A stretch of 64,000 nt of DNA from Aeromonas sobria (GCF_000820145.1 NZ_CDBW01000005.1:1-64000), one strand, 5' to 3'. Positions 29,074 to 40,831 are shown, numbered from the stretch's first letter. The notes: generated by a model from the letters alone, not told the origin. A program made the numbers and translations.

Positions 29074-30222
29074 TTAGTTTCTCCCTGAGCTGAAACGGTC
29101 ACCGCCACGCAGTGGGGTCGGTGTAGAGTTGGCCCCTTCGTTGGAAGGTGGGGTCGATTCAACCGCTGGCGTGCCTGCCGGACGAGCCGGTTGTACCGCG
29201 TTCGCTTTACCAGACAGTTTGTCGAGCGGCAGATAAATCATGCTGTTGTTGCCAGCAGGCATGTCCACAACCACCTTGTTAGTCTGCTGATAGAGCTCTT
29301 CCATGGTTTCCAGGTAGATACGCTCACGAGTCAGTTCAGGCGCTGCTTGATACTGGGGCAGCAACTCGTTGAAGCGAGCAACTTCACCCTGGGCCTTCAA
29401 CACGATCTGGGACTTGTAACCTTCGGCTTCCTGTTCCAGACGCTTGACCGAGCCACGTGCTTTTGGCTCCACTTCACGAGCATAAGCTTCGGCTTCACGG
29501 ATAAAGCGCTGCTCATCTTCCTGAGCGGAGATGGCATCATCGAAGGCGTCTTTCACCTCTTCCGGCGGACGAGCCGGCAAGAAGTTGACGTCCACAATTT
29601 GCAGGCCCATCTGGTAAGGTTCGACGATGCTATCGACAACCTGCCAGGTTTCCTGACGCACTTTTTCCCGACCGGTGGTCAGTACATCGTCCATGCGGGT
29701 ATGGCCCACCACATAACGCAGGGCGCTATCGGTGGCCTGACTCAGACTCTCGTCGGCATTGGTCACGCTGAACAGATACTGCTCGGGATTGACGACACGG
29801 TATTGCACGTCCATTTCGACCCGCACCACGTTTTCATCCTGAGTCAGCATGAAACCTGACGCTGGCAGGGAACGCACGGACTCCACATCCACCGGGATCA
29901 CCCGATCGATAAAGGTCGGCTTCCAGCGCAGGCCCGGATCAACGTTATGGGAATACTCCCCAAAACGCAGCACCACGCCTCGCTCAGCTTCGCGAATGGT
30001 ATAGAAGCCACTGACGACCCACACCACCACCGCCACGACCAGGGCGATAGAGAGGCCAAACCGACCCACATCACCACCAGACTTGCCACCGCCAAACAGA
30101 CCACCAAACCGGCTGGTCACCTTGCGCAGCATCGCATCCAGATCAGGGGGTCCCTGATTCTTGCCGTTATTCCCCCAAGGGTCACGGTCTTTGCCGTTAT
30201 TTCCAGGCTCATTCCAAGCCAT
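29074..30222 (-). CDS. hflK: HflK, modulator of FtsH protease
   Basis: 382 residues from ATG 30222 (MAWNEPGNNGKDRDPWG), the family N-terminus, with GGAG 6 bp upstream; the longest frame adds 4 residues. Cytoplasmic Gly/Asn-rich N-terminus, one membrane helix (LSIALVVAVVVWVVSGFYTI), SPFH domain in the periplasm (EAERGVVLRFG), and a Pro/Thr-rich C-terminal tail. Partner of HflC. Confidence 0.96.
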   Translation of the reverse strand: MAWNEPGNNGKDRDPWGNNGKNQGPPDLDAMLRKVTSRFGGLFGGGKSGGDVGRFGLSIALVVAVVVWVVSGFYTIREAERGVVLRFGEYSHNVDPGLRWKPTFIDRVIPVDVESVRSLPASGFMLTQDENVVRVEMDVQYRVVNPEQYLFSVTNADESLSQATDSALRYVVGHTRMDDVLTTGREKVRQETWQVVDSIVEPYQMGLQIVDVNFLPARPPEEVKDAFDDAISAQEDEQRFIREAEAYAREVEPKARGSVKRLEQEAEGYKSQIVLKAQGEVARFNELLPQYQAAPELTRERIYLETMEELYQQTNKVVVDMPAGNNSMIYLPLDKLSGKANAVQPARPAGTPAVESTPPSNEGANSTPTPLRGGDRFSSGRN

Positions 30223-30314
30223 CAGCGTCTCCATTAATACATGCAGATGGATATCATCTCTATCTGACCATCAATCGTTGATGAAGCCATTAAGCATTCA
30301 TCTTCATCGACCAA

Positions 30315-31601
30315 TCAATGTCGGATAAAGCGTTGTAAACTCTCACCTTCCAGTTTCACAAGGCGGTTCCAGTCGGCCACTTGCAAGCGGACTTCCAGTA
30401 CAAAATCCCCCTCCTCGCTAAAACCTTCCCGTTCAATCCCTTTCAGCTGATAGAGCGCACTGCGCAATCTAGCAGCAGAGGGGGGTAACTGCAGGGTGTG
30501 ATGCACCATGGAGCCAGCCAGCAATTCAGTCAGCGCCATAAACAGGTATTCACAGCCTTCACCGGTCTGGGCCGATAACCAGACACGCACCGGGCGCCCC
30601 TCGTCATTACGTTCCAGACCCGCAGGGCGATCCGCCAGCTTGTCGATCTTGTTGCAGATCATCAGCTGCGGGCGGTCATCCGCTTCGATTTCGGCGAGCA
30701 CCTGCTGCACGGCATCGATATTTTCCTGCATCTGCTCATCGGCACAGTCCACCACATGCAGCAACAGATCCGCTTCGCGGGTCTCCTGCAGGGTCGCCTT
30801 GAAGGCTGCGACCAGATCATGGGGCAAGTGTCGAATAAATCCAACTGTATCTGCCAAAATCACATCACCCACATCCCGGATCACCAGTTTACGCAGGGTG
30901 GGATCCAGAGTTGCAAACAACTGATCGGCAGCATACACACTGGCAGCTGTAAGTTGGTTGAACAAAGTAGACTTTCCGGCGTTGGTATAACCAACCAGTG
31001 ACACCGTCGGCACTTCATTACGATTACGGGCGCGACGGCCCTGTTCCCGCTGCTTGGCTACCTTGTCGAGCCGACGCAAAATCGCCTTGATTCGTTCCCG
31101 CAGCAGCCGTCGGTCAGTTTCAAGTTGGGTTTCACCCGGTCCACGCAGACCGATCCCGCCCTTTTGACGCTCGAGGTGGGTCCAGCCTCGCACCAAGCGA
31201 GTGGAGAGATGGCGTAACTGGGCCAGTTCGACCTGCAGTTTACCTTCGTGGGTTCGGGCGCGCTGGGCGAAGATATCGAGGATAAGACCTGTTCGGTCGA
31301 CCACCCGGCACTGGAACAGACGCTCCAGGTTACGCTCTTGGGCAGGGCTCAGGGCATGGTTGAAGATCACCACGTCGGCGCCCAGCAGCTGGACTTGGGA
31401 CGCGATCTCTTCAGCCTTGCCGCTACCGACAAACAGCTTGGCACTGGGGGCACTGCGACTGGTGGTAACAACCCCTAGCGCATTGACGCCGGCAGAGCTC
31501 ACCAACATCTTGAGCTCTTCCAGATCCTCGCGCTCACCTTCATCACTGAAGTTCACATGCACCAGAACGGCCTGTTCGCCAGCTTCATAACGGTCAAACA
31601 A
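30315..31601 (-). CDS. hflX: ribosome-associated GTPase HflX
   Basis: 428 residues. N-terminal HflX domain with the Gly-rich GPGETQLETDRR segment, then a GTPase domain with GYTNAGKSTLFN, DTVGFIRHLP and NKIDKL. Splits stalled or stressed ribosomes. Lies between hfq and hflK in the conserved order. Confidence 0.96.
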   Translation of the reverse strand: MFDRYEAGEQAVLVHVNFSDEGEREDLEELKMLVSSAGVNALGVVTTSRSAPSAKLFVGSGKAEEIASQVQLLGADVVIFNHALSPAQERNLERLFQCRVVDRTGLILDIFAQRARTHEGKLQVELAQLRHLSTRLVRGWTHLERQKGGIGLRGPGETQLETDRRLLRERIKAILRRLDKVAKQREQGRRARNRNEVPTVSLVGYTNAGKSTLFNQLTAASVYAADQLFATLDPTLRKLVIRDVGDVILADTVGFIRHLPHDLVAAFKATLQETREADLLLHVVDCADEQMQENIDAVQQVLAEIEADDRPQLMICNKIDKLADRPAGLERNDEGRPVRVWLSAQTGEGCEYLFMALTELLAGSMVHHTLQLPPSAARLRSALYQLKGIEREGFSEEGDFVLEVRLQVADWNRLVKLEGESLQRFIRH

Positions 31602-31664
31602 GCGTTTGCTCCTTAACAGGGATCATCACCAATCCAAATCGGCGAGTCGACTCACCCGGGGATA

Positions 31665-31955
<291 letters not shown>

Positions 31956-32000
31956 TTAAACACCGGATATCAATATAACAACCTGATTATACAGGGAGTG

Positions 32001-32930
32001 TCAAGCCGCACCAGCGTGCGCAAGCACACGGTCGAGATTGCCAGACTCTCCAGATTCCAACCAGGTCACCTCGGGCCAGCCGCGCAACCAGGTCATCTGT
32101 CGTTTTGCCAATTGGCGTGTGGCAACAATGCCACGATAACGCATTTCATCATACCCCACTTCGCCGCACAGGTAGTCCCACATTTGGCGATAACCCACAC
32201 AGCGAATGGAGGGGAGATCCGGGTGCAGATCGCCGCGCGTCATCAGCGCTCGTACCTCCTGCTCGAAACCACCTTGCAACATCTTGTCGAAGCGCATTTC
32301 GATACGTTGGTGCAGCACGGCGCGATCACTGGGGGCAATGGCAAACTGCTGCACCCGATAGGGCAAGCCCTCCCCCTGCACTTGCGTCAGCTCGGTGAGC
32401 GTCTTACCGCTGATGCGATAGACCTCCAGCGCCCGGCTGAGCCGCTGCGGGTCATTGGGGTGAATTCGCGCCCCGGCCACCGGGTCGATGCGCACCAGCT
32501 CGTCGTGCAGCGCCTGCCAACCGAGGCGGGCTGCCTCTTCCTCAATCCCGGCACGAATGGCGGGATCGGCGGACGGCAGCGGGGACAATCCCTCCAGCAG
32601 CGCCTTGAAATAGAGCATGGTGCCGCCCACCAGCAGCGGAATGCGGCCGCGGTCGGCGATCTCTTTCATCTCCCGCAGGGCATCCTTGCAAAAATCGGCC
32701 GCCGAATAGCTCATGGCGGGGTCAAGAATGTCGATCAGCCGGTGCGGGGCCCGTGCCAGTTCATCGGCGGTCGGCTTGGCCGTACCTATATCCATGCCGC
32801 GATAGATCAGCGCCGAATCGACGCTGATGATGTCGCAGGGCAGCGCCTGGCACAGTTCAATGGCGAGATCCGTCTTGCCGGAGGCCGTCGGCCCCATCAG
32901 AAAAATTGCGGTCGGCAAGTCACTCGCCAT
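32001..32930 (-). CDS. miaA: tRNA dimethylallyltransferase MiaA
   Basis: 309 residues from ATG 32930 ([20 protein letters not shown]), with GGAGGAG 8 bp upstream; a TTG two codons earlier is possible. Walker [12 protein letters not shown]. Adds an isopentenyl group to A37 of tRNAs reading UNN codons. The start lies within the end of mutL (11-bp overlap), so translation is coupled. Confidence 0.96.
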   Translation of the reverse strand: MASDLPTAIFLMGPTASGKTDLAIELCQALPCDIISVDSALIYRGMDIGTAKPTADELARAPHRLIDILDPAMSYSAADFCKDALREMKEIADRGRIPLLVGGTMLYFKALLEGLSPLPSADPAIRAGIEEEAARLGWQALHDELVRIDPVAGARIHPNDPQRLSRALEVYRISGKTLTELTQVQGEGLPYRVQQFAIAPSDRAVLHQRIEMRFDKMLQGGFEQEVRALMTRGDLHPDLPSIRCVGYRQMWDYLCGEVGYDEMRYRGIVATRQLAKRQMTWLRGWPEVTWLESGESGNLDRVLAHAGAA

Positions 32931-34779
32931 GTTCAAACTCCTCCAGCACGGTCGCCAGCGAAAGCGGGCGTACCATGCGAATATCTGTCAGTTGGTCAGC
33001 GTGAGCGGCCACAAGTTCCGTCAGCAGACGACTAGCAGTTGAAAAATCGTATATCTTCTCGCGGCTTATCCCCTGCTCCACCAGCCATTGGCATAATACT
33101 TCAGCCTGCTGACCGGCATCACTGTCAGATCCGCCCTCGATGAGTTGCAACAGTTCGGGTAACAGGCGCACCAGGTCGGTCTGGCGCAACAAGGCCGGCA
33201 CCCGAGTCAGGATCATGGTGTCACGCCCACCGCTTTTCAACTCCAGCCCCATCCGTTTCAGCAAACGTTCCTGCTCGCTCACTAGCGCAATCAGATTCTT
33301 CGGCAATTTGAAGGAGACCGGCAGCAACAGTGGCTGGGCCGCCAGTCCCTGTCCCCAGGCATCCAGCAACCAGCTTCGCAGCAGCACCCGCTCGGCGCGC
33401 ACCAGCGAGAGCAGCGCCAGCTGATTATCCCGCTCGACCAACAGATAGGCCTGATCAACCAACGTCAGCGCGCGGCATCCCCCCTGCTTTGACTGAGTCA
33501 CTGTGGTGGTGTCCGGCTCAGCCACCGTTGCCGTTGCGATGGGCAGGGTAGTTAACAGCGACCCCATGCCACGCATCGCATCGCGACCTGGCGGCTCGGG
33601 TGGTTGGTAGTTGCTGGCGCGCGCAGCTCCCCCTTCCCGCACCTGCGCAGGTGCCCGATAGCTGTGCTCGGCGCCGTACCATTCAGGCCGTGGCGCCTGA
33701 CCGGGATAATCAATCTGTGGGCTGACCGGCAGTTCGACCAGGGTTTCGGCCAACGGCTCTTCCTGATGAGCAGTGCTGACCCCTTCGCGGCGCAATGCAG
33801 TAAACAGCGCCTGAAAGATAAAGTCGTGCACCAGCCGCGCCTGATGGAAGCGCACCTCGTGCTTGGCGGGATGAACGTTGACATCCACCTGACGGGGATC
33901 CAGCTCGATATAGAGCACATAGGCGGCAAAGCGATCGGCGGGCAGCAGTTCATCATAGGCCTGACGGATGGCGTGGTTGATAAGCTTGTCGCGCATCATC
34001 CGGCCATTGACATAGGTGTATTGCAGATCGTTCTGCGGTCTTGCCCCCTCCGGGGTCGCCAGCCAGCCCCACAGCCGCACGTCGCTGTGCTCGCTCTCCA
34101 CCGCCAGCGCATGGTGCATGAAGGGGGTGCCGCAGACCGCAGCGAGGCGGCGCTCCTGCTCCGGCACCGTGTTGGCGCCCTTGTACTGGCGCACCACCTT
34201 GCCGTTGTGGCGCAGGATCAGGGTGGCGTCGAAGCGAGAGAGCGCGATGCGCCGCACCAGCTCGTCGATATGGGCAAACTCGGTCTTTTCGCTGCGCATG
34301 AACTTGCGCCGCGCGGGAGTATTGAAGAAGAGATCCACCACCTCCACCGTGGTGCCCACCGGATGGGCCGCCGGCTTGATGGTGACGCTCATCTCGCGCC
34401 CTTGCGCCTCGGCTTGCCAGGCTTCGGACTGCTCTGCGGTACGGGAGGTAAAGGTGAGACGGGAGACCGAGCTGATGGAGGCGAGGGCCTCACCACGAAA
34501 ACCGAGGCTGTTGATCCCTTCCAGATCGTCCAGCGTGGCAACCTTGGAGGTCGCGTGACGCGACAGCGCCAGCACCAGCTCCTCTTTGGCAACACCACAG
34601 CCGTTGTCCCGGATACGGATCAGCTTGGCGCCCCCCTTGTCGATGTCGATCTCGACCCGGTCGGCACCTGCGTCCAGGCTGTTTTCCACCAGCTCTTTCA
34701 CCACCGAAGAGGGCCGTTCCACCACCTCTCCGGCTGCAATCTGGTTAGCCAGGATCGGGGGTAATATACGGATCGGCAT
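32920..34779 (-). CDS. mutL: DNA mismatch repair protein MutL
   Basis: 619 residues from ATG 34779 ([20 protein letters not shown]), which equals the E. coli start; the GTG one codon earlier is less likely. GHKL ATPase domain with [18 protein letters not shown] and GFRGEAL; then a Pro/Ala-rich linker with about 130 residues and a C-terminal dimerisation domain. As in E. coli it shows no endonuclease motif (DQHAxxE), consistent with a MutH-dependent system. Just upstream lies a second, decayed copy of the mutL 5' end whose stop codon is 3 bp before this start. Confidence 0.97.
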   Translation of the reverse strand: MPIRILPPILANQIAAGEVVERPSSVVKELVENSLDAGADRVEIDIDKGGAKLIRIRDNGCGVAKEELVLALSRHATSKVATLDDLEGINSLGFRGEALASISSVSRLTFTSRTAEQSEAWQAEAQGREMSVTIKPAAHPVGTTVEVVDLFFNTPARRKFMRSEKTEFAHIDELVRRIALSRFDATLILRHNGKVVRQYKGANTVPEQERRLAAVCGTPFMHHALAVESEHSDVRLWGWLATPEGARPQNDLQYTYVNGRMMRDKLINHAIRQAYDELLPADRFAAYVLYIELDPRQVDVNVHPAKHEVRFHQARLVHDFIFQALFTALRREGVSTAHQEEPLAETLVELPVSPQIDYPGQAPRPEWYGAEHSYRAPAQVREGGAARASNYQPPEPPGRDAMRGMGSLLTTLPIATATVAEPDTTTVTQSKQGGCRALTLVDQAYLLVERDNQLALLSLVRAERVLLRSWLLDAWGQGLAAQPLLLPVSFKLPKNLIALVSEQERLLKRMGLELKSGGRDTMILTRVPALLRQTDLVRLLPELLQLIEGGSDSDAGQQAEVLCQWLVEQGISREKIYDFSTASRLLTELVAAHADQLTDIRMVRPLSLATVLEEFEHGE

Positions 34780-34782
34780 CAC

Positions 34783-34884
34783 TTACTCCTGAATTTCAAT
34801 CTTGCAAATAGAGAGCCGCTCCACCACCTCTCCACCAACCGGAATCTGGTTGGCCAGAATGGGTGGCAAAATACGGATCAGCAT
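34783..34884 (-). pseudogene. relic second 5' end of mutL (33-codon ORF)
   Basis: Minus-strand ORF of 33 codons starting [20 protein letters not shown] and continuing VERLSICKIEIQE. Its first 25 codons align with Mut[25 protein letters not shown]. About seven codon differences are synonymous third-position changes; others alter Pro2, the AAG of the ATPase segment (to PVGG) and ERP to ERL. Even the upstream ribosome binding region (AAATTCAGGAGTA) is repeated before the true mutL. It still has its own Shine-Dalgarno, so it may be translated as a short upstream ORF that ends 3 bp before the mutL ATG. Confidence 0.85.
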
Positions 34885-34955
34885 CACTACTCCTGAATTT
34901 CCATCTTGCGGATGATGTCGCCAACACGGGGAGCCGCATCGCCAGCTCCCGCGCG

Positions 34956-36695
34956 TTAGTTTTGCGGAATGTAGAGCACCTGACCTACCTGAATATCCCG
35001 CGACTTGAGTTTGTTGATCTCCACCAGTCGCGCCTGACTCACCCCATGTTTCTCGGCCAGGCGGGAGAGGCTCTCGCCCCGCGCGACCACATGACGGATC
35101 ATCTGCGGCTGATTATTGCTCTGGGCGCGAGTTGCCTGAGCCGGTTGCCCGGAACGGGGAATATAAAGCACCTGACCAATCTGGACATCACGGCTCTTGA
35201 GATTGTTAATCTCCACCAAGCGCGCCTGACTCACCCCGTTCTTTTCAGCCAACCGAGAGAGGCTTTCACCTCGGGTGACCACGTGCCGGGTCATGCCGGA
35301 TTTGTCATTGGCGCCAACAGAGCTGACCGGGGCGCTCGGTGATGCGGTTGCAGCCGAATAGGGTTTGATCACCCCAGCACCAGAGCCACTGCTGACACTG
35401 CTGACCGGAGCTCCGCCGTCGCGCACGGTCGTCGCTGGCATCTTGTTGGTCACCACCGGCTGCGATTGCACCTGTTGTGGCCTGCTCACCGGTTGCTTGG
35501 TGACGACTGACCGGCTAACGGCGGCTGGCTGGCTGGCCTGTCCCTTGCCGGTCAACATGGCCCCCTTGGTCGGGTGGGCACGGTAGTAGTTGCGGATCCC
35601 CTCGAAAATGGCGCGGGCCAGCTGGTCCTGATAACTGGTGTTAGCCAGCAGCTTCTCTTCCGCATGGTTGGAGATAAATCCGGTCTCCACCAGCACCGAG
35701 GGAATATCAGGCGCCTTGAGCACCGCCAGACTGGCGTGTTCAGGCTCTTTTTTGTGCAACTTGGCGACCTTGCCCATGGAACGCAGGATCTGACGACTCA
35801 CGTCGTAACCCTCGGCACGGGACTTGTCCATGGAAAGATCAAGGAAGGTTTGCGCCAGATAGGGGTTGGGGTCGGATTCAGCCAACACCTTACCCACCCC
35901 GCCCAGCAGTTCGCCCTGCTTCTCTTGCTTTTCCAGCCAGCTGCCCATCTCGCGGTTGGCGCGGTTGGTCGACAAGACCCAGACCGAGGCGCCACGCGGG
36001 GTCGAGTTGTGGAAGCTGTCAGCATGCACCGACACCAGCAGATCCGCCTTGGCTTTGCGGGCAATCTCGGAGCGCTTGTTGAGATCGACGAAGTAGTCGC
36101 CACGGCGGGTCAGCACCGCCCGCATACCCGGCTCGCGGTCGATCAGCGCCGCCAGTTTCTGGGAGACGGCCATGGTGACCCGTTTCTCGTAGGTACGACG
36201 CGGCCCGATGGAGCCGGGGTCCTCCCCACCATGACCCGGGTCAATGGCAATCACCACACCGCGGTGCTTGCCACTCACCGGCACCGGTTGCGCGGCGGCA
36301 GCGGATCGCTTCTCTTCATAAGGCAGATCAATCACCAGACGGTGGCCATAGGGCCCGGCTGGCGCCAGCGGAAACACCACCGGCTTGATGGTGGAGCTGA
36401 GATCCAGTACCAGACGCAAGCCCCCTTTCTCCAGCGGGGTGCTCTGGCGTATCTTGCGCACCAGCTCACTGTTGTTCTCGACCCGGGCCAGATTGGCGGC
36501 GTTGCTCGCCCCTTTCAGATCGATCACCAGCCGATCCGGGCCGTTCAGGGTGAAATAGTTGAAATTGGGGGCGCTGCTCATATCGAGCACCACCCGGGTG
36601 TTATCCGGTGATGGCCAGATTCGTACGCTCTTGAGCTGATTCGCCCAAGAGGGTAACGCCATCAAAGAGAGAGCAAAAACAAGGATCAAGCGCAC
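34956..36695 (-). CDS. amiB: N-acetylmuramoyl-L-alanine amidase (AmiB type) with two LysM repeats
   Basis: 579 residues. Signal peptide (cleaved near PSWA-NQL), AMIN domain (about 20-128) for septal targeting, Amidase_3 zinc domain (about 146-370) with [10 protein letters not shown] (His155), the RTYEKRV Glu, SVHADS and VLVETGF as metal-site segments, a Ser/Pro/Val-rich linker, and two C-terminal LysM domains (470-515 and 534-579). It cleaves septal peptidoglycan under EnvC control. The two LysM units are 39/46 identical, a recent internal duplication. Overlaps tsaE by 10 bp. Confidence 0.95.
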   Translation of the reverse strand: MRLILVFALSLMALPSWANQLKSVRIWPSPDNTRVVLDMSSAPNFNYFTLNGPDRLVIDLKGASNAANLARVENNSELVRKIRQSTPLEKGGLRLVLDLSSTIKPVVFPLAPAGPYGHRLVIDLPYEEKRSAAAAQPVPVSGKHRGVVIAIDPGHGGEDPGSIGPRRTYEKRVTMAVSQKLAALIDREPGMRAVLTRRGDYFVDLNKRSEIARKAKADLLVSVHADSFHNSTPRGASVWVLSTNRANREMGSWLEKQEKQGELLGGVGKVLAESDPNPYLAQTFLDLSMDKSRAEGYDVSRQILRSMGKVAKLHKKEPEHASLAVLKAPDIPSVLVETGFISNHAEEKLLANTSYQDQLARAIFEGIRNYYRAHPTKGAMLTGKGQASQPAAVSRSVVTKQPVSRPQQVQSQPVVTNKMPATTVRDGGAPVSSVSSGSGAGVIKPYSAATASPSAPVSSVGANDKSGMTRHVVTRGESLSRLAEKNGVSQARLVEINNLKSRDVQIGQVLYIPRSGQPAQATRAQSNNQPQMIRHVVARGESLSRLAEKHGVSQARLVEINKLKSRDIQVGQVLYIPQN

Positions 36696-37159
36696 GTAGA
36701 TGACAACCGTTCCAGAATGGCTTCGCCAATAGCAGTGCGGGCCTCTATCAGCACCTCACGCTGCTCGCCTACATAGGTGAGGGTAATTTCAAGGTCGGGA
36801 GCCGGTAGCCAACCCTCGCCCTTCTCGGACCACTCCACCAGACAAAGGGTGTTGGCGGCAAAATAGTCCCGAATGCCCATGAACTCCAGCTCTTCCGGAT
36901 CAGCCAGGCGATAGAGATCGAAATGGTAGACCTGCCAGCCATCCAGCTCGTAGGGCTCGACCAGGGTGTAAGTCGGGCTTTTTACCTTACCCGGATGGCC
37001 AAGGCCCTGCACCCAACCTCGGGTCAGAGTGGTTTTACCTGCGCCCAGCGTGCCATGTAGAAATACTGTGGTCGCCTGCTGGCAAGCTTGTGCCAAACGA
37101 CCACCCAGTGCCACGGTTGCTGCCTCATCCGGCAGTGTCATCATCAACTGTTTTGCCAT
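36686..37159 (-). CDS. tsaE: tRNA threonylcarbamoyladenosine biosynthesis ATPase TsaE
   Basis: 157 residues. P-loop [14 protein letters not shown] and the conserved [10 protein letters not shown] and [12 protein letters not shown] segments. Works with TsaB and TsaD in making t6A37 of ANN-decoding tRNAs. Between nnr and amiB in the conserved cluster. Confidence 0.96.
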   Translation of the reverse strand: MAKQLMMTLPDEAATVALGGRLAQACQQATTVFLHGTLGAGKTTLTRGWVQGLGHPGKVKSPTYTLVEPYELDGWQVYHFDLYRLADPEELEFMGIRDYFAANTLCLVEWSEKGEGWLPAPDLEITLTYVGEQREVLIEARTAIGEAILERLSSTCA

Positions 37160-37169
37160 GTTCTTCTTG

Positions 37170-38681
37170 TTAACTTGTTATGGTGTCGGGATTAACCAGT
37201 TTGCGGATCAGCGGCAGCAGATCTGACGCCAGCATGCCCCGCTCGCCGTCGGTGGCGGCCAAGTCGGCAGCCTCGCCGTGGATCACGGCGCCCAGCCAGC
37301 TTGCCATGGTGGCAGACCAGCCCTGAGCCAAAAGGGCGGCGATTATACCAGATAACAGATCGCCCATGCCGCCACTTGCCATGCCCGGATTGCCTTCACA
37401 GCAGAGGGCGACCCGCTCGCCGTCATAAATAAGTGTCCCCGCCCCTTTTAACAGCACCACACCGCCATAGCGCCGCTGCAGCGCCTGCACGGCAGCAAAC
37501 CGGTCGGTTTCAATGTCGGTAATGGTGCATCCCAGCAGCCGCGCCGCTTCGCCGGGATGGGGCGTGAGCACCCAATTATCCTGATGGCGGGGAGATTGCG
37601 CCAGCCAATTCAATCCATCGGCATCCAAAACCAGTGGCAGCCGATCGGTGAGATAACGGGCGATTTGCCCCCTTCCCCACTCATCCTGACCGAGGCCGGG
37701 CCCAATGACCCGCACCGACGCCCACCCTTCGTCATCTGCTGTGGTGAGGCTCATCAGCTCGGGTTGATAGAGACTGACCGGCGGATGCTCCGGATGTTGA
37801 CACACCCGCACCAGCCCGGCCCCCGCCCGCAGGCAGGCACGGGCCGCCAGCACGATGGCCCCCTGCATGCCGCGATGGCCCCCCACCAGCAGCACCTTGC
37901 CATAACAACCCTTGTGGGAAGCGCGCTGGCGCGGGGTCAGCTGCGTGCTCAGGAGCGGATAATCGATACGCCAGGCGGCGGGCAACATAGCGCCATCCGG
38001 CGTGACGCCAAGGGGGTCACAGTCGAGCTGGCCGACGCAATCCACTCCGTCGCCGGTGAGCATCCCCTGCTTGATACCGATAAAGGTGAGGGTGCGAGCA
38101 GCCTGCACCACGGCCCCCATGGCGCGGCCGGTATCGCCGTTGAGGCCGGAGGGGAGATCCACCGCCAGCACGGGCGCAGCCAAGCCATTGATTGTTGCGA
38201 CGATCTTTGTCAGTAGCGGTGAGAGGGGGGTGTTGACGCCAGTGCCAAGCAGGGCATCGACCACCAGATCCGGGGCTGGCAGCTGCATCCCGTCAAACTG
38301 CTCTGCCAGCCAGACCCGGCCACCGGCCGCCAGCCACTCATCGGCGGCCCGTCTGGCATCCCCCTTCAGCTGATCAGCAGCTCTGGCGGCAATCACCACC
38401 ACCTCGATGCCAATCTGGCGGGCAAGGCGGGCCAGCACATAGCCATCACCGCCGTTATTACCGGGGCCGACGAAGATCCACCAGCAGCGGCTGTCGGGCC
38501 AATGCAGGGTGGCATAAGTACGCAGCGCGGCACCGGCTCGCTCCATCAGGGCATAGAGGGGTTGCCCCTCGCGCGCGGCCCAGTTGCGCTCCAGTACGCG
38601 GATCTGTTCAGTCTGCCACAGCCCCTGTGGTAAACTGCCCCCCTCTTTTATGCCCAACGCGCCCCTGATGATCTCTACCAT
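37170..38681 (-). CDS. nnr: bifunctional NAD(P)H-hydrate epimerase / ADP-dependent dehydratase
   Basis: 503 residues. N-terminal YjeF_N epimerase domain (about 20-225; [16 protein letters not shown]) joined to a C-terminal ribokinase-like dehydratase (about 240-495; [40 protein letters not shown]). Repairs damaged NAD(P)H hydrates. Divergent from queG by 60 bp and 10 bp upstream of tsaE. Confidence 0.95.
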   Translation of the reverse strand: MVEIIRGALGIKEGGSLPQGLWQTEQIRVLERNWAAREGQPLYALMERAGAALRTYATLHWPDSRCWWIFVGPGNNGGDGYVLARLARQIGIEVVVIAARAADQLKGDARRAADEWLAAGGRVWLAEQFDGMQLPAPDLVVDALLGTGVNTPLSPLLTKIVATINGLAAPVLAVDLPSGLNGDTGRAMGAVVQAARTLTFIGIKQGMLTGDGVDCVGQLDCDPLGVTPDGAMLPAAWRIDYPLLSTQLTPRQRASHKGCYGKVLLVGGHRGMQGAIVLAARACLRAGAGLVRVCQHPEHPPVSLYQPELMSLTTADDEGWASVRVIGPGLGQDEWGRGQIARYLTDRLPLVLDADGLNWLAQSPRHQDNWVLTPHPGEAARLLGCTITDIETDRFAAVQALQRRYGGVVLLKGAGTLIYDGERVALCCEGNPGMASGGMGDLLSGIIAALLAQGWSATMASWLGAVIHGEAADLAATDGERGMLASDLLPLIRKLVNPDTITS

Positions 38682-38741
38682 GACGGCTCCCGCCTCTTAT
38701 CAACCGACCCACGCCAGCAAACGCCGGCCAGGCCAAGCCGC

Positions 38742-39896
38742 ATGAGCGCACCTGACTTCCACCAGCTGGCCCACGATATCAAGCTCTGGGCACGGGAGCT
38801 AGGATTTGACCAGGCAGGCATCACCGACACCGATCTGCGCAGCGAAGAGCCGAGATTGCAGGCCTGGCTGGATGCGGGCTATCACGGCAGCATGGATTAC
38901 ATGGCGCGCCACGGCATGATGCGGGCGCGCGCCCACGAGTTGCTTCCGGGCACGGTGCGGGTGTTGTCGGTACGAATGAACTACCTGCCGTTCGAGGCAG
39001 GCTTCGCCGCTACCCTGCGCGACCCGACCCTCGGCTACATCAGCCGCTATGCCCTCGGTCGCGACTACCACAAGGTGCTGCGCAACCGGCTAAAACAGCT
39101 GGGAGATCGCATCGAAGCGCGCTGCGCCGAGCTGTTTCAAGACACTGCTGACACCTTGGGTGAATGGCGCCCCTTCGTTGACTCCGCCCCCATCCTGGAG
39201 CGGCCGCTGGCAGCCAAGGCTGGACTTGGCTGGGTTGGCAAACACTCACTGCTGCTCAACGAATCGGCCGGCTCCTTCTTCTTTCTCGGTGAGCTGTTGC
39301 TCAACCTGCCGCTGCCGCTCGACCAGCCGGTGGAGAAGGCGCAGTGCGGCAAGTGCGTTGCCTGCATCAACATCTGCCCGACCAGCGCCATTGTCGCCCC
39401 CTATGTGGTGGATGGCCGCCGTTGCATCTCCTATCTCACCATCGAGAACGACGGCCCTATTCCGGAAGAGTTCAGGCCATTAATGGGCAACCGCATCTAC
39501 GGCTGCGACGACTGCCAGCTTATCTGCCCCTGGAATCGCTACGCCGATGCCAGCCCGGAGCCCGACTTCAGCCCGCGCCCCAGCCTGCACCGTCCGCCCC
39601 TGCTGGCGCTGTGGTGCTGGAGCGAGAGCGATTTTCTCAAACAGACCGAAGGGAGCCCGATCCGCCGCATCGGCTATCAACGCTGGCGCCGCAATCTGGC
39701 GGTTGCCCTTGGCAATGGCCCGGCGGCTCCCGAGGTGATCGCCGCCCTGCAACAGGGGCTGACCACCGCCGAGCCCATGGTGGCCGAACATATCGAATGG
39801 GCGCTGGCCACCCTTGCCCGGCGTCAGGATGAAGAGAACAAGAAAACCCGTTTGCTAATCCGCTGCATCGAAAAAGGTCTGCCGGATCACGCATAA
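38742..39896 (+). CDS. queG: epoxyqueuosine reductase QueG
   Basis: 384 residues. Cobalamin- and Fe-S-dependent last step of queuosine synthesis in tRNA. Two ferredoxin-like cysteine clusters: [13 protein letters not shown] and a later [10 protein letters not shown] with an upstream Cys (RRCIS) to complete the set. The C-terminal part looks like a HEAT repeat ([12 protein letters not shown] ... [10 protein letters not shown]) used for tRNA binding. Divergent from nnr, as in E. coli. Confidence 0.96.
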   Translation: MSAPDFHQLAHDIKLWARELGFDQAGITDTDLRSEEPRLQAWLDAGYHGSMDYMARHGMMRARAHELLPGTVRVLSVRMNYLPFEAGFAATLRDPTLGYISRYALGRDYHKVLRNRLKQLGDRIEARCAELFQDTADTLGEWRPFVDSAPILERPLAAKAGLGWVGKHSLLLNESAGSFFFLGELLLNLPLPLDQPVEKAQCGKCVACINICPTSAIVAPYVVDGRRCISYLTIENDGPIPEEFRPLMGNRIYGCDDCQLICPWNRYADASPEPDFSPRPSLHRPPLLALWCWSESDFLKQTEGSPIRRIGYQRWRRNLAVALGNGPAAPEVIAALQQGLTTAEPMVAEHIEWALATLARRQDEENKKTRLLIRCIEKGLPDHA

Positions 39897-40007
39897 GTGA
39901 TCTGCCCCTTGCCGGATTGCTGCACTTTTTTCATGCTCTGCCGACCCGCAGTGACCAGAACACCGTAATTAGTACCAGCTGGTCGGCACACAACAAGGAC
40001 AACACAG

Positions 40008-40748
40008 ATGCAAATGTTGGGAGTGGATATTGGCGGCTCTGGGATCAAGGGCTGCCTGGTGGATACTGAAACCGGCGAACTGATCGGCGAGCGCCATCGC
40101 ATTGCCACACCGCAACCGGCCACTCCGGCCGCCATCGCCCATACCCTGAAGGCGCTGGTAGAACACTTCGACTGGAAAGGGCCGGTGGGGTGCGGCTTTC
40201 CCGCCACCATCCACAACGGGGTTGCCAAGAGTGCCGCCAATATCGACAAGAGCTGGATTGAGACCGATGCCGAGCATCTGTTTGCCGATGTCACCGGCAA
40301 GCCCTGCTATGTGCTGAACGATGCCGATGCGGCGGGTTTGGCCGAGATGAATTTTGGCGCCGGTAAAGATCGCAAGGGGGTGATCATCCTCATCACAGTC
40401 GGCACCGGCATCGGCACCGCCGTGTTCGTCAACGGTCAGCTGCTGCCCAACACCGAGTTGGGTCACCTGATGCTGGAAGGGATGGTGGCAGAGCACTACT
40501 GCTCCGATGCGGTGCGCAAGCGGGAAGATCTCTCCTGGAGCCGCTGGGGCAAGCGCTTTAACAAGTATCTGGCGCGCCTCGAGTTTCTCTTCTCCCCCGA
40601 TATCTTCATTCTGGGGGGCGGCAGCGCATCCAAGCTGGAGAAGTTTGTCGATCGTATCGAGACCCGGGCGCCGCTCATTCCGGCGGCCAGCCTCAATCAG
40701 GCGGGCATTATCGGGGCCGCCCTCTACGCGGCCGAGCAGCAGGGCTGA
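40008..40748 (+). CDS. ppgK: polyphosphate--glucose phosphotransferase (ROK family)
   Basis: 246 residues. ROK-type kinase: phosphate-1 motif [14 protein letters not shown], catalytic [10 protein letters not shown], and adenosine motif ILGGGSASK. The short length and the [17 protein letters not shown] segment are typical of polyphosphate/ATP glucokinases of the PPGK group, which phosphorylate glucose with inorganic polyphosphate. The stop-to-terminator distance is short; the gene stands alone. An ATP-only glucokinase cannot be excluded from sequence alone. Confidence 0.85.
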   Translation: MQMLGVDIGGSGIKGCLVDTETGELIGERHRIATPQPATPAAIAHTLKALVEHFDWKGPVGCGFPATIHNGVAKSAANIDKSWIETDAEHLFADVTGKPCYVLNDADAAGLAEMNFGAGKDRKGVIILITVGTGIGTAVFVNGQLLPNTELGHLMLEGMVAEHYCSDAVRKREDLSWSRWGKRFNKYLARLEFLFSPDIFILGGGSASKLEKFVDRIETRAPLIPAASLNQAGIIGAALYAAEQQG

Positions 40749-40783
40749 CCGACACTCACTGCAAATCAGCAGATATCAAATGG

Positions 40784-40817
40784 AAAGGGCCCGGCACTGC
40801 TGCCGGGCCCTTTTTTG
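40784..40817. terminator. Rho-independent terminator after ppgK
   Basis: AAAGGGCCCGGCA-CTGC-TGCCGGGCCCTTTTTTG, 12-13 bp perfect stem; also ends the convergent hypothetical gene. Confidence 0.93.
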
Positions 40818-40831
40818 TCGGCCATCTTGTA

